From: Sphingomonas parva (ex Maeng et al. 2020)
GTDB lineage: Bacteria > Pseudomonadota > Alphaproteobacteria > Sphingomonadales > Sphingomonadaceae
Length of the DNA stretch: 64,000 nt
Assembly: GCF_004564275.1 (NCBI RefSeq)
Contig: NZ_SPDV01000021.1
Span: forward strand, 1-64,000
Reading direction: 5' to 3'
Below are positions 8,306 through 16,742 of this stretch, piece by piece. Position 1 is the stretch's first letter. Every line of letters begins with the position of its first letter. Made by a program: the position numbers and the translations under genes. Below the pieces are notes generated by a model. It was given only the letters and a program-made list of their open reading frames with translations, was not told the DNA's origin and did no database searches.

Positions 8306-8566
8306 TCAGCCCCCATGGTCAACGTCGCACCACCTCGCTTCGTTCGCAGCGCCGGCCCCGGCGTCCCGCTCGGCCAGGCGCTGCAGCAAGGCTTCGCGCT
8401 CGCTCGCGGGGGTCTGCCCCGCGTCCTTCAGCAGCTCATCGAGCGCTTGAACCGCATCACCTGAGGTCACCCTGCTCCGCGGGGGCGCGTCGACGGCAGG
8501 CCGAAAGCCGCTCCGGTCGGTGTCGCTTGGAATGTCGGAGGGCGCGGTGTAACCCCGCCGTCCCAT
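8306..8566 (-). CDS. Small hypothetical protein
   Basis: 86 residues on the minus strand, opposite to its neighbours and only 21 bases from the start of the divergent peptidase gene. The first half is Pro/Arg/Ser-rich; the second half reads as an amphipathic helix (DAVQALDELLKDAGQTPASE) with strong third-position GC, which favours coding. A GGGTGAGG stretch 10-20 bases upstream could be a ribosome-binding site. No family is recognised. It could be spurious. Confidence 0.4.
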   Translation of the reverse strand: MGRRGYTAPSDIPSDTDRSGFRPAVDAPPRSRVTSGDAVQALDELLKDAGQTPASEREALLQRLAERDAGAGAANEARWCDVDHGG

Positions 8567-8587
8567 GATCCCGAGGCCTCACCCTTC

Positions 8588-10759
8588 ATGCGCGTTCTCG
8601 TTGCTTGCTTGCTTCTTTCCGTTTCCGCCTGCGCGATGAGCGACACGTCTTCCCCCGCAGCTTCGCAGGCGCCGCGCGCCACGCTCGCCTATCCGGTGAG
8701 CGAGCGGCAGGAGATCGTCGAGGACCATTTCGGAACTGCCGTCGCGGACCCCTATCGCTGGCTCGAGGAGGACGTGCGGGTGAGCCCCAAGGTGCGTCAG
8801 TGGGTCTCGGAGCAGAACGCCCTCACCGAATCCTACCTCGCCGCCCTCCCGGGCCGGGCCGCCTTCGCGCGGCGGATGACCGAGCTGTTTTCCTACGAGC
8901 GCTTCGGCGTGCCCGAGAAGAAGGGCGGCCGCTATTTCTACAGTCGCAATACCGGCCTTCAGAACCAGAACGTGCTCTACGTACGCGAAGGGCTGGACGG
9001 CGCGCCGAAGATGCTGATCGATCCCAATACCTGGTCGGCCGACGGCGCGACGGCTCTCGCCGAGTGGGCGCCGTCCGAGGACGGCAAGCGCCTGCTCTAT
9101 TCGGTGCAGGAGGGCGGCACCGACTGGCGGATCGTCAAGGTGCTGGACGTCGACAGCGGCACGATCCTCCCGGACGAGGTCCATTGGGTGAAATTTTCCA
9201 ACATCGCCTGGGCTAAGGACGGTTCGGGCTTCTTCTATTCGCGCGTCCCGGAGCCGAAGGCCGAGCAGCAGTTTCAGTCGCTCAACGAGAATCATGCCGT
9301 CTACTTCCACGCGCTCGGGACGGCGCAGACGCAGGACAGGCTGGTCTTCGCCCAGCCCGATCGTCCGAAGCTCTCGAATGTCGTACAGGTCTCCGACGAC
9401 GGGCAGTGGCTGATCGTCACGTCCTCGGAAGGGACGGACGACCGCTACGAGATCACCCTGATCGGTCTCGGCGCCTCTCACGCGGCGCCCCTCCGCTTCG
9501 TCACCGGCCTCGAGAACAACTGGAGCTACGTCGGCAATCTCGGCGACACCTTCTACTGGATCACCAACAAGGACGCGCCGCGGCTGAGGATCGTCGCCAC
9601 CGACATCCGCCGGCCGGTCTCCGAAGCGCGCGAGATCGTCGGTGAGGACAGGTCGACGCTGGAAGGGGCTTCGCTCGTCGGCGGCCGCCTGATCGCTTCC
9701 TATCTGACCGATGCCAGGACCGAGGTCCGCACCTTCACGCCGGACGGAAAGAGGCTCGGCGAGGTGGCGCTGCCCGGCATCGGCACAGCGGCCGGCTTCA
9801 GCGGCGAGGTGGACGATGCGGAGACGTTCTTCGCCTTCTCGACCTACAATGTCCCGACGACGATCTATCGCTACGATGCCGAAAGCGGCCGGATCGCTGC
9901 CTGGGCGGAGCCGAAGGTCGCGTTCGATCCGAATGATTTCGCGGTGGAGCAAAGATTCTACCGGTCGAAGGACGGGACGCGCATTCCGCTCTTCCTGGTC
10001 CGCCGCAAGGATCTCGACCCGGCCAAGCGCCACCCGACGTTGCTCTACGGCTATGGCGGCTTCAACGTCTCGCTGACGCCAAGCTTCTCCTCCACCAACC
10101 TCGCCTGGGTGGAGCAGGGGGGCGTCTACGCCGTCGCCATTCTTCGCGGCGGCGGCGAATACGGCAAGGCGTGGCACGATGCCGGCCGGCTCGCCAACAA
10201 GCAGAACGTCTTCGACGATTTCATCGCGGCGGCGGAGTATCTGGTCGAGGAGAAGGTCACCTCGCCGCAGCAGCTCGCCATCTACGGGCGGTCGAACGGC
10301 GGCCTGCTGGTCGGCGCCGTCGTCAATCAGCGGCCGGATCTCTTCGCCGCGGCGCTGCCCGCGGTCGGCGTGATGGACATGCTCCGCTTCGATCGCTGGA
10401 CGGCCGGCCGCTATTGGGTCGACGATTACGGCCATCCCGACCGGGCAGCGGACTTCCGTATCCTCCGCGCCTATTCGCCCTACCACAACATCCGCTCCGG
10501 CACTCGCTATCCCGCGATCCTCGCGACGACGGCGGACACCGACGATCGCGTCGTCCCCGGTCACAGCTTCAAATATGCCGCGGCGTTGCAGGCGGCCGAG
10601 ACCGGCGACGCCCCGAAGCTGATCCGGATCGAGACCCGCGCCGGACATGGCTCAGGCAAGCCGACCGAGAAGGTGATCGAGGAATATGCCGACATGTGGG
10701 CCTTCATCGCGGCGCATACCGGCCTCGAGGTCGAGGCAGCTCCTGCGGCTCGTCGCTGA
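8588..10759 (+). CDS. Prolyl oligopeptidase (S9A family), predicted lipoprotein or exported form
   Basis: 723 residues. The N-terminus is a short signal ending in SVSAC, which fits a lipobox, so the enzyme is probably periplasmic or lipid-anchored. Residues ~35-440 form the seven-bladed propeller of S9A enzymes; the C-terminal alpha/beta-hydrolase domain holds the triad: nucleophile Ser569 in GRSNGG, the Asp in the DTDDRVVPGHS segment, and His687 in AGHGSGKPTEK. S9A enzymes cleave short peptides after proline (EC 3.4.21.26) and do not act on whole proteins. Length and motif spacing are normal. The gene appears monocistronic. Confidence 0.92.
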   Translation: MRVLVACLLLSVSACAMSDTSSPAASQAPRATLAYPVSERQEIVEDHFGTAVADPYRWLEEDVRVSPKVRQWVSEQNALTESYLAALPGRAAFARRMTELFSYERFGVPEKKGGRYFYSRNTGLQNQNVLYVREGLDGAPKMLIDPNTWSADGATALAEWAPSEDGKRLLYSVQEGGTDWRIVKVLDVDSGTILPDEVHWVKFSNIAWAKDGSGFFYSRVPEPKAEQQFQSLNENHAVYFHALGTAQTQDRLVFAQPDRPKLSNVVQVSDDGQWLIVTSSEGTDDRYEITLIGLGASHAAPLRFVTGLENNWSYVGNLGDTFYWITNKDAPRLRIVATDIRRPVSEAREIVGEDRSTLEGASLVGGRLIASYLTDARTEVRTFTPDGKRLGEVALPGIGTAAGFSGEVDDAETFFAFSTYNVPTTIYRYDAESGRIAAWAEPKVAFDPNDFAVEQRFYRSKDGTRIPLFLVRRKDLDPAKRHPTLLYGYGGFNVSLTPSFSSTNLAWVEQGGVYAVAILRGGGEYGKAWHDAGRLANKQNVFDDFIAAAEYLVEEKVTSPQQLAIYGRSNGGLLVGAVVNQRPDLFAAALPAVGVMDMLRFDRWTAGRYWVDDYGHPDRAADFRILRAYSPYHNIRSGTRYPAILATTADTDDRVVPGHSFKYAAALQAAETGDAPKLIRIETRAGHGSGKPTEKVIEEYADMWAFIAAHTGLEVEAAPAARR

Positions 10760-10832
10760 GCAGCAACAGTTCATCCCGCGGTCAGGACCGGCTGCGTAAC
10801 GAAGCTCCAGGGACTGACCAGGGAGATTGACG

Positions 10833-11225
10833 ATGAAGACGATTGCGTGCGCGGCTGCCGCCGCGCTGCTCGCCGCCGGCGCGGCGCCGGCCGATGCCCG
10901 CGGCCGCTGGCACCACCGCCATCATGACGATGTCGATGCCGGCGACGTCGTGGCCGGCGTCGCGATCGTCGGCGGCATCGCCGCGCTGGCCTCGGAGATC
11001 AAGCAGGGCAACCGCGCCAAGCAGGACGCCGCCGTCGACAATTGTGCCGACGAGGCAGAGTATCGCGGCCGCGGTCCCGTTTCCGAGATCACCCACGTCA
11101 GCAAGCGCAAGGGCTATTACACGGTGGAAGGCCTGCTGGACGGCGAGGAGAGCGGCACCACCGCCTTCACCTGCACGGTTCGGAACGGCCGCATCTACAG
11201 TCTGCGTCTCGGCGGCGAGGCCTGA
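10833..11225 (+). CDS. Small secreted protein, paralog of the next gene
   Basis: 130 residues. GGGAGA at 10821-10826 points to the ATG at 10833 rather than the in-frame TTG six bases earlier. A Sec signal peptide (~1-23, ending ADA) is followed by a His/Asp-rich patch and then DAGDVVAGVAIVGGIAALAS, a glycine-zipper-like hydrophobic segment. The C-terminal part carries two cysteines (DNCADEA and FTCTVRNGR), probably a disulfide. The same order of motifs recurs in the gene at 11367, so the two are diverged tandem duplicates. No named domain is recognised; a role in the envelope is inferred from the signal peptide. Confidence 0.75.
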   Translation: MKTIACAAAAALLAAGAAPADARGRWHHRHHDDVDAGDVVAGVAIVGGIAALASEIKQGNRAKQDAAVDNCADEAEYRGRGPVSEITHVSKRKGYYTVEGLLDGEESGTTAFTCTVRNGRIYSLRLGGEA

Positions 11226-11259
11226 GCCGGGGCCCGCCGCGGCGCGGGTCCCGGGGAAG

Positions 11260-11287
11260 CTGAACGGCGCCCAACCGGGCGGTTCAG
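11260..11287 (+). terminator. Imperfect hairpin between the two paralogs
   Basis: CTGAACGGCGCCC pairs imperfectly with GGGCGGTTCAG across an AACC loop. It lies 35 bases after the first paralog's stop and about 80 bases before the second gene. No T-run follows, so terminator function is only a suggestion. Confidence 0.3.
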
Positions 11288-11366
11288 CACGCCGTCATCC
11301 GGACCTTGCTAGAAGGATCCTGCAAGCCCGTGTCTCAGGGGCGGATGTTTCAGGAGGGTTCTTGCC

Positions 11367-11861
11367 ATGAAGGCAGTCACCAAGCTCATCACCGGCGCCG
11401 CCACTGCTGCGCTGCTCACCGTCTCTGCCAGCCCGGCCGAGGCCCAGTACCGCTACCGTCACCGTGACCGCGGGATCGATGCGGGCGACATCATCACCGG
11501 CGTCGCCATTCTCGGCGGGATCGCGGCCGTGGCCTCGGCCCTCGACCGCGACGGCGGCCGCTACGGCTCCAATTATCGCAGCCGCTATCGCGATGGCTAT
11601 TCGGCGGCGGTGAACGCCTGCGGCTACGAGGCCGAGCGTATCGGCCGCGGCCGCGTCCGCATCACCGACGTCGATCGGACCGGCAACGACCGCTACCGCG
11701 TTCGCGGCGTCGTCGAGGGCCGGGACGATTATCGCTACGACCGCTACGATCGTTCCTATCGCTACGACGATCGCTACAGCCGCTACGATCGCGACTTCGG
11801 CCGCGAGGATTTCACCTGCTACGCCCGGGGCAACGGACGGGTCACCGACTTCAACCTCTAG
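11367..11861 (+). CDS. Small secreted protein with Arg/Tyr/Asp-rich segment, paralog of the preceding gene
   Basis: 164 residues with a consensus AGGAGG at 11351-11356. The signal peptide (~1-26, ending AEA) is followed by a segment, DAGDIITGVAILGGIAAVAS, that aligns with the preceding gene product, and by two cysteines (NACGYEAE and FTCYARGNGR) in the same relative places. Between them is an insert (~114-148) of repeated R-Y-D units that is absent from the paralog. This is probably a flexible charged or aromatic surface region. It is followed by a strong terminator, so it ends a transcription unit. Function unknown. Confidence 0.78.
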   Translation: MKAVTKLITGAATAALLTVSASPAEAQYRYRHRDRGIDAGDIITGVAILGGIAAVASALDRDGGRYGSNYRSRYRDGYSAAVNACGYEAERIGRGRVRITDVDRTGNDRYRVRGVVEGRDDYRYDRYDRSYRYDDRYSRYDRDFGREDFTCYARGNGRVTDFNL

Positions 11862-11902
11862 GGCTGGAGCGGGGCCGGTCCTGCCGGTCGGTTGCTGGAC
11901 AG

Positions 11903-11940
11903 ATATGCGCGCGCGTCCTATCGCGCGCGCATATTTTTTG
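11903..11940 (+). terminator. Strong intrinsic terminator before guaA
   Basis: A perfect 13-bp stem (ATATGCGCGCGCG and its complement) with a 6-base loop is followed immediately by six T residues. It separates the small secreted-protein unit from guaA, whose start is 22 bases downstream. guaA must therefore have its promoter within or very near this structure, or be read through it. Confidence 0.85.
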
Positions 11941-11961
11941 CCCTGACGCGCCGGAGACTCC

Positions 11962-13521
11962 ATGACCGTTCAGCCTTCCGACTCGATCCTCATCGTCGAC
12001 TTCGGGAGCCAGGTTACCCAGCTCATCGCCAGACGCGTTCGCGAGGCCGGCGTGTACAGCGAGGTCGCGCCGTTCAGCCGGGCCGTCGAGGCCTATGAGC
12101 GGCTGCAGCCCAAGGGCATCATCCTCTCCGGCGGGCCCGCCTCGGTCACCACCGAGCAGAGCCCGCGCGCGCCCCAATTCCTGTTCGAGGCCGGGGTGCC
12201 GATGCTCGGCATCTGCTATGGCCAGCAGCTGATGGCCGAGCAGCTGGGCGGCCGCGTCGTCACCGGCGATCACAGCGAGTTCGGCCGCGCCTTCGTCGAG
12301 ATCCAGGACGGCTGCGCGTTGTTCGATGGCCTCTGGGCGCCGGGCGAGAAGCATCAGGTTTGGATGAGCCATGGCGACAAGGTCGATGCGCTTCCTCCCG
12401 GGTTCCGCATCGTCGCTCAGTCGGACGGCGCACCGTTCGCCGCGAGCGCAGACGACGAGCGCCGCTTCTACGGCGTCCAGTTCCACCCAGAGGTCGTCCA
12501 CACGCCCGACGGCGCCAAGCTAATCGGTAACTTCGTGCGCAAGGTCTGCGGCCTGGCCGGCGACTGGACGATGGCCGAGTTTCGCGCGACCAAGATCGCG
12601 GAAATTCGCGAGCAGGTCGGGCGTGGAAAGGTGATCTGCGGCCTTTCCGGCGGCGTCGACAGTGCCGTCGCCGCCGTCCTGATCCACGAGGCGATCGGCC
12701 ACCAGCTGACCTGCGTCTTCGTCGACCACGGCCTGATGCGCCATGGGGAGGCGGAGCAGGTCGTCTCGCTGTTCCGCAATCATTACAACATCCCGCTCGT
12801 CCATGTGGACGCCGAGGCGATGTTCCTGGACGGACTTTCCGGCGTGACCGATCCCGAGGCCAAGAGGAAGTTCATCGGCAAGACCTTCATCGATGTTTTC
12901 GAGGCCGAGGCGAAGAAGATCGGCGGCGCCGATTTCCTGGCGCAGGGCACCCTTTATCCGGATGTGATCGAGAGCGTCAGCTTCACCGGCGGGCCGTCGG
13001 TCACGATCAAGAGCCACCACAATGTCGGCGGCCTGCCCGAGCGCATGAACATGAAGCTGGTCGAGCCGCTCCGCGAGCTGTTCAAGGACGAGGTGCGCGA
13101 GCTCGGCCGCGAGCTCGGCCTTCCCGACGCCTTCGTCGGCCGGCATCCGTTTCCCGGGCCGGGGCTTGCGATCCGCATTCCTGGCGAGGTCAGCAAGGAG
13201 CGCTGCGACATCCTGCGCAAGGCAGATGCCATCTACCTGGAAGAGATCCGTAACGCCGGGCTCTACGACGCGATCTGGCAGGCCTTCGCCGTGCTGCTTC
13301 CGGTGAAGACGGTCGGCGTGATGGGCGATGGCCGCACTTACGACAGCGTCTGCGCGCTGCGCGCGGTCACCTCGACGGACGGCATGACCGCCGACATCTA
13401 CCCGTTCGACGCCGCTTTTCTCAGCCGGGTCGCGACCCGCATCATCAATGAGGTGCGCGGCATCAACCGCGTCGTCTACGATTATACCTCGAAGCCGCCG
13501 GGCACCATCGAATGGGAGTGA
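11962..13521 (+). CDS. guaA: GMP synthase (glutamine-hydrolysing)
   Basis: 519 residues, normal length. The N-terminal class-I glutamine amidotransferase domain (~1-200) has the nucleophile Cys85 in GICYGQQ and the FHPEVVHT histidine-glutamate. The ATP-pyrophosphatase domain (~205-400) has the P-loop [12 protein letters not shown], and the C-terminal dimerisation domain ends in [14 protein letters not shown], the canonical GuaA tail. It converts XMP to GMP using glutamine and ATP in purine biosynthesis. The gene stands alone after a strong terminator; purL lies elsewhere in this window, so purine genes are scattered, as is common in alphaproteobacteria. Confidence 0.98.
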   Translation: MTVQPSDSILIVDFGSQVTQLIARRVREAGVYSEVAPFSRAVEAYERLQPKGIILSGGPASVTTEQSPRAPQFLFEAGVPMLGICYGQQLMAEQLGGRVVTGDHSEFGRAFVEIQDGCALFDGLWAPGEKHQVWMSHGDKVDALPPGFRIVAQSDGAPFAASADDERRFYGVQFHPEVVHTPDGAKLIGNFVRKVCGLAGDWTMAEFRATKIAEIREQVGRGKVICGLSGGVDSAVAAVLIHEAIGHQLTCVFVDHGLMRHGEAEQVVSLFRNHYNIPLVHVDAEAMFLDGLSGVTDPEAKRKFIGKTFIDVFEAEAKKIGGADFLAQGTLYPDVIESVSFTGGPSVTIKSHHNVGGLPERMNMKLVEPLRELFKDEVRELGRELGLPDAFVGRHPFPGPGLAIRIPGEVSKERCDILRKADAIYLEEIRNAGLYDAIWQAFAVLLPVKTVGVMGDGRTYDSVCALRAVTSTDGMTADIYPFDAAFLSRVATRIINEVRGINRVVYDYTSKPPGTIEWE

Positions 13522-13733
13522 GTGCGCCGAAGACCAGGCAGTCAGATGCCGGGTGCCGCCGCGGCCCCGCGCCCGAAACGAACCTCCCGGCGGCTCCGTA
13601 CCCGCCAGATGTCGGCACGTGACGATGCGCAAGATGTTGCATCATATGCTGCTTGCGAGCCGGAGCCGAAAAGTCGATCCCGAAAGTTCTTGATTGCAAC
13701 TTACTTTGCAGCAAGGTGCCGCGACTATTCGGG

Positions 13734-13763
13734 TTTACATCTTTTGCTGATGCACTGTAATGT
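13734..13763 (+). promoter_or_regulatory. Possible sigma70-type promoter for the short peptide gene
   Basis: TTTACA (13734-13739) and TAATGT (13758-13763) are separated by 18 bases and lie 35 bases before the peptide's start codon, in an unusually AT-rich stretch for this genome. The fit to -35/-10 consensus is moderate. Confidence 0.35.
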
Positions 13764-13797
13764 CCGCCTCAAGCGACAACGCATTAGGGAGCGAGAG

Positions 13798-13938
13798 ATG
13801 CGTGGCTTGAACAGGATTCCGACCAACCAGGAACATGCGATTCGGACGGCGTGGCAAAAGCCGCGGCTTCGGAAATTCAGTGCGGGCGACGCTGAATCTT
13901 CCGGTTCCGGAACGACGGACGGCGGCGTCCTTTCCTGA
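13798..13938 (+). CDS. Short RiPP-precursor-like peptide
   Basis: 46 residues. AGGGAG at 13786-13791 with a 6-base spacer to the ATG gives a clear translation start. The peptide has a leader-like first half ending in AWQKPRLRKFSAGDAE, then a Ser/Gly/Thr-rich tail SSGSGTTDGGVLS. The arrangement W-x-K-P-x-L followed by AG-x-AE resembles the leader/core layout of lasso-type and related RiPP (ribosomally made, post-translationally modified peptide) precursors and many short sphingomonad peptides. This is recalled from family knowledge, not a search. No cyclase, PqqD-like protein, protease or transporter is next to it, so any maturation would act in trans. It could also be a plain small protein. 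Confidence 0.5.
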   Translation: MRGLNRIPTNQEHAIRTAWQKPRLRKFSAGDAESSGSGTTDGGVLS

Positions 13939-14171
13939 AGCTCCTCGCCGAGTTCCAAGCTAAGATACCGATGGTGTTCTTGGTCGCTGCCTAGTTGCAC
14001 GCGGCTGCGGCTTTCCTTGCCGACAGCTGCGAGCGTCTGGTTGCGAGCGAGCCGGATCTCGGGTGCGCGCCTGTCGTGAGGCATTTCGCACGGGGCTCTG
14101 CATGCGGTTGGCGCGCTTTTGCGCGAATACGATCCGCAGCCGGGTCGTAGGACCCTGCCGCACACGGTCAA

Positions 14172-14217
14172 ACCAAGATCGCCTCAGGCTGAATCAGCCT
14201 GAGGCGTGGATCTTGGT
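14172..14217 (-). terminator. Two-tier hairpin downstream of the beta-helix gene
   Basis: ACCAAGATC pairs with GATCTTGGT around an inner perfect 10-bp stem (GCCTCAGGCT with its complement) and a 5-base loop, leaving only a 3-base bulge. On the minus strand it is followed by a short T-run. Together with the hairpin at 14253 it probably terminates the minus-strand transcript; the unusual strength and symmetry could also indicate a dispersed repeat unit. Confidence 0.45.
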
Positions 14218-14252
14218 CTCAACCATCTGAATGGCGTGCGAGACAGGCTATC

Positions 14253-14277
14253 GGTGGAAGCGCGAAGCGCTTCCACC
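14253..14277 (-). terminator. Perfect 11-bp hairpin 16 bases after the beta-helix gene
   Basis: GGTGGAAGCGC and its exact complement are separated by a 3-base loop. The structure lies just downstream of the minus-strand stop at 14293. It lacks a T-run, so it may act with the next hairpin. Confidence 0.45.
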
Positions 14278-14292
14278 TCAGCCGATCGCGCT

Positions 14293-15270
14293 CTAGTTGA
14301 ACGCGCCGTTGGTCGTGTTGCCGTCGAGGATGTTGCCCCCGAGATTGTTGATGAACGCGCCGGCGAGCGGATTTACGCCGGTGCCGTTGCCGGTGATCGC
14401 CGTGGTCGCGACGCGCACGCGCGAGTTGCCGATGTTGGCGATGATCCCGAAATTGGTGTTGTTGAAGATGGTGCTGTCGACCACCATCACCACCGCCTGA
14501 GGAACCGCCGCGGCCGTGGAGACCAAGGCGATGCCCTGGCCTGAACTCGAAAATTCGCTGCGCACGACGGAGACGGTCACGCCGGCAGCGCCGGTGGTCG
14601 CCGTGGTATCGACTCGCAGGCTGCTGCCCGCGTTGTTGGCGAAGCGAACGTTGTCGAGCGAGACTCGCGCCGTGCCGCTCCCCGTCGGCTTGACCTCCAT
14701 GCCCCCGCCGGTGCCGCCGGACGGGCCGCTGGTGACCACCGAGCTGTTGATGACCGCGACAGTGGCGCTGTTCGCGGAGGGCGCGATCGAGATTCCGAAG
14801 CCGCCTTTCTGATTCTGGATGAAGACGTCCTCGACGACCAGGGACTTGCCCGAGATGAAGCGGATGCCGTTCAGGCCCGGAGTCGTGCCCGCGCCGTTGA
14901 TCGAGAGGCCGCGCAGGCGAACCTCCGACTGGCCCGGCGTCGCCGACAGGGAATCGTTGATGACGAAGCCGTTGATGCCGCCCGAGTTCAGCGTGCTGCC
15001 CATCGTGCCCGTGCAATCGACGGTGATCGACTTGGTGATCGTCAGAGTGCCGTAGCCGCCCGGATCGAGGCAGTTGATCTCGCCGCCGGCGGCGGTCTTG
15101 GAGATTGCGCCGGCGAAGGTCTTGCACGGCGCGGTTCGGCTGCAAGGATTCACATCGTCCCCGACACCGGAGACCCAGGTGCGCGTCGCCTGCGCATGCG
15201 CGGGCGCGGCGAAGGCAAAGGCGGCAACGGCCGCGGTGGCAACGCTGGCGAGCTTCATTCCGGTTTTCAT
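14293..15270 (-). CDS. Secreted right-handed beta-helix protein (copy 1)
   Basis: 325 residues with a clear Sec signal (~1-26, cleavage after AHA). The mature protein opens with TRTWVSGVGDD, then [17 protein letters not shown] and GGEINCLDPGGYG, giving four cysteines likely paired in the periplasm. The rest is a ladder of short beta strands with Asn/Gly/Thr turns (NGIRFISGK, VVEDVFIQN, VVDSTIFNN), the pattern of a parallel beta-helix of the pectate-lyase-like type. No catalytic residues can be assigned. Many such proteins bind or cleave polysaccharide, but the function here is unknown. A close paralog lies 349 bases upstream on the same strand. No outer-membrane anchor or secretion-system signal is visible. 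Confidence 0.82.
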   Translation of the reverse strand: MKTGMKLASVATAAVAAFAFAAPAHAQATRTWVSGVGDDVNPCSRTAPCKTFAGAISKTAAGGEINCLDPGGYGTLTITKSITVDCTGTMGSTLNSGGINGFVINDSLSATPGQSEVRLRGLSINGAGTTPGLNGIRFISGKSLVVEDVFIQNQKGGFGISIAPSANSATVAVINSSVVTSGPSGGTGGGMEVKPTGSGTARVSLDNVRFANNAGSSLRVDTTATTGAAGVTVSVVRSEFSSSGQGIALVSTAAAVPQAVVMVVDSTIFNNTNFGIIANIGNSRVRVATTAITGNGTGVNPLAGAFINNLGGNILDGNTTNGAFN

Positions 15271-15618
15271 GGCTATACCCCTGTGACTGACGTCCCCAGC
15301 TGCCGAACATACTCGAATTCGGGCGGCACCGACAGTCGGGAGGCGGAGGAGATCAAATCGAGGCCAAGGAAAAAGATGCTTTTTCCTCGGTGATCGCCCG
15401 CCCGCGCGTCGTCCTTCCAGGTGTATGAAAGTCCGCGATATTTTATCAATGCGGACCGGCGGATTTGCCGCCAGGGCTGCAAGGAGGCTCCTGCAGGCGG
15501 CGGTGAAAGGACTTGGCTCCTACATCAATTTCGAAGAAAAAAAGCGAGTGGCGAAGCGAAACCAAACTATGAGTCGCCCGATCCGCCTCCAACTCCGACC
15601 CGATCCGGCCGAAAGGCT
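15271..15618. other. 348-base intergenic stretch between the two beta-helix genes
   Basis: No gene supported; the open plus-strand frame here has poor codon bias and no ribosome-binding site. It contains a perfect 9-bp hairpin (15367-15387, AGGAAAAAG arms, 3-base loop) located about 100 bases before the minus-strand start at 15270. The stretch is also richer in A/T than its surroundings, so it probably holds the promoter and leader of copy 1 and the 3' end of copy 2. Confidence 0.45.
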
Positions 15619-16611
15619 TTACATCTTCGGCACCGTCGGGATGCTGAAGGTCCCGGAATCGCCGTTGCCGCTCAGCCGGTTGTCCCCATAGCTGCCGATC
15701 CGAGCGCTCCCGACAGCCATCACTCCGAAGCCATTTCCCGTGATCGTCGAGTCGCCGACGAAGATGCTGGTTCCGCCGCCGTTGCCGATGATCCCGAAGC
15801 TCGCATTGTTGGCGATGACGCTGCGATTGACCGACACGATGGCGGGCGTGGCCGAAGCGCTCCCGGCCAGCACGGCCAGCCCCTGGCTGCCGCCGGCGAG
15901 ATGGCTCTCCTCTATCGAGACGCGAACCCAAAGCCCGGTCGTGGCGCTGCTGTCGATGCGGATGCCGTTCGAGGCATTGTTGTCGATCCTGGCACCGCGG
16001 ACCGTCAGATTGACCGAAGCGTTGCCGGTCGGTCGTACCTGGATGCCGCTGCCGGTGGTGCCGAGGCCGTTGTCATGGATGTAGGAATCGGAAACGAAGA
16101 TCTCGGCGGTCCCCGTCGAGGGCGTGATCTGGATGCCGTTGCCACCCGGGCCGGCGAAGGCGAAGTTGAAGACTTCGACCTTGTGCAGGTGCAGCGCGGC
16201 GCCGCGAACGAAGTGGATGCCGTTGATCCCCGAAGCATCGGGCGTGCCGCCGTCGATCGCGATGTCCCTGAGCGTCACGACGATGCCGTCGCCGTCGATG
16301 ATGATGCCCGTCACGTGCGAGGCGTTGATCGACCCGAACACCCCAGAGCAATCGATCGTCACCGACTTGGTGATCCGCGTCGCGCCGTAGCCGGCCGAAT
16401 CCACGCAATTGATCTCGCCTCCGGGCAGGGTCTTCGACAGGGCGCCGGGAAAGGTCTTGCAGGGCGAGGTTCTGGAGCAGGGATTGACGTCGTCGCCGGT
16501 GCTGGACACCCAGGTGCGCGAGGCCATCTGGGCCTGGCTCGGCGCCGACCAGAGCATCGCCATCGCTGCGCAGGAAGCCAGGAGCGCACGTCTTCCGCAG
16601 GTCACTGGCAT
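15619..16611 (-). CDS. Secreted right-handed beta-helix protein (copy 2)
   Basis: 330 residues from the ATG at 16611. A GTG two codons later (16605) has better spacing to the GAGGGGG ribosome-binding site and could be the true start. The signal peptide is twin-arginine-free and ends near SQA. The mature part begins [11 protein letters not shown], then [17 protein letters not shown] and [13 protein letters not shown], closely matching copy 1, followed by the same Asn/Gly-rich beta-helix ladder ([37 protein letters not shown]). The two are clearly paralogs from an old duplication. The ligand or substrate is unknown. It may be co-transcribed with copy 1 across the 348-base gap. Confidence 0.8.
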   Translation of the reverse strand: MPVTCGRRALLASCAAMAMLWSAPSQAQMASRTWVSSTGDDVNPCSRTSPCKTFPGALSKTLPGGEINCVDSAGYGATRITKSVTIDCSGVFGSINASHVTGIIIDGDGIVVTLRDIAIDGGTPDASGINGIHFVRGAALHLHKVEVFNFAFAGPGGNGIQITPSTGTAEIFVSDSYIHDNGLGTTGSGIQVRPTGNASVNLTVRGARIDNNASNGIRIDSSATTGLWVRVSIEESHLAGGSQGLAVLAGSASATPAIVSVNRSVIANNASFGIIGNGGGTSIFVGDSTITGNGFGVMAVGSARIGSYGDNRLSGNGDSGTFSIPTVPKM

Positions 16612-16742
16612 CCCCCTCGATGGCAGAGTCGCGTCGCCGCAAGGATAAGCGAACGGCGGCGCCGAGGCCAGTCGCGGCGTGTCTCCGCAGCGGCGGTGAC
16701 CCGCCATGTGGCAAAATCGGCGGCAAGCCGATAAGGGGAGGC

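Larger units (their letters stand above)
13939..14292. other. 354-base intergenic stretch with two strong inverted repeats
   Basis: No convincing gene is seen between the short peptide gene and the beta-helix gene. The left 230 bases have no structure or coding bias I can support. The right 120 bases contain two separate hairpins (14172-14217 and 14253-14277) that probably end the minus-strand beta-helix transcript. Confidence 0.5.

Noticed and set aside
13725-14171. Minus-strand 148-residue frame overlapping the short peptide gene
   Set aside because: Poor codon bias, mixed composition, no motif and no start signal. The plus-strand peptide has a far better ribosome-binding site.
15425-15691. 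Plus-strand 88-residue frame between the beta-helix genes
   Set aside because: Overlaps the end of the second beta-helix gene, with no ribosome-binding site and an unlikely composition.
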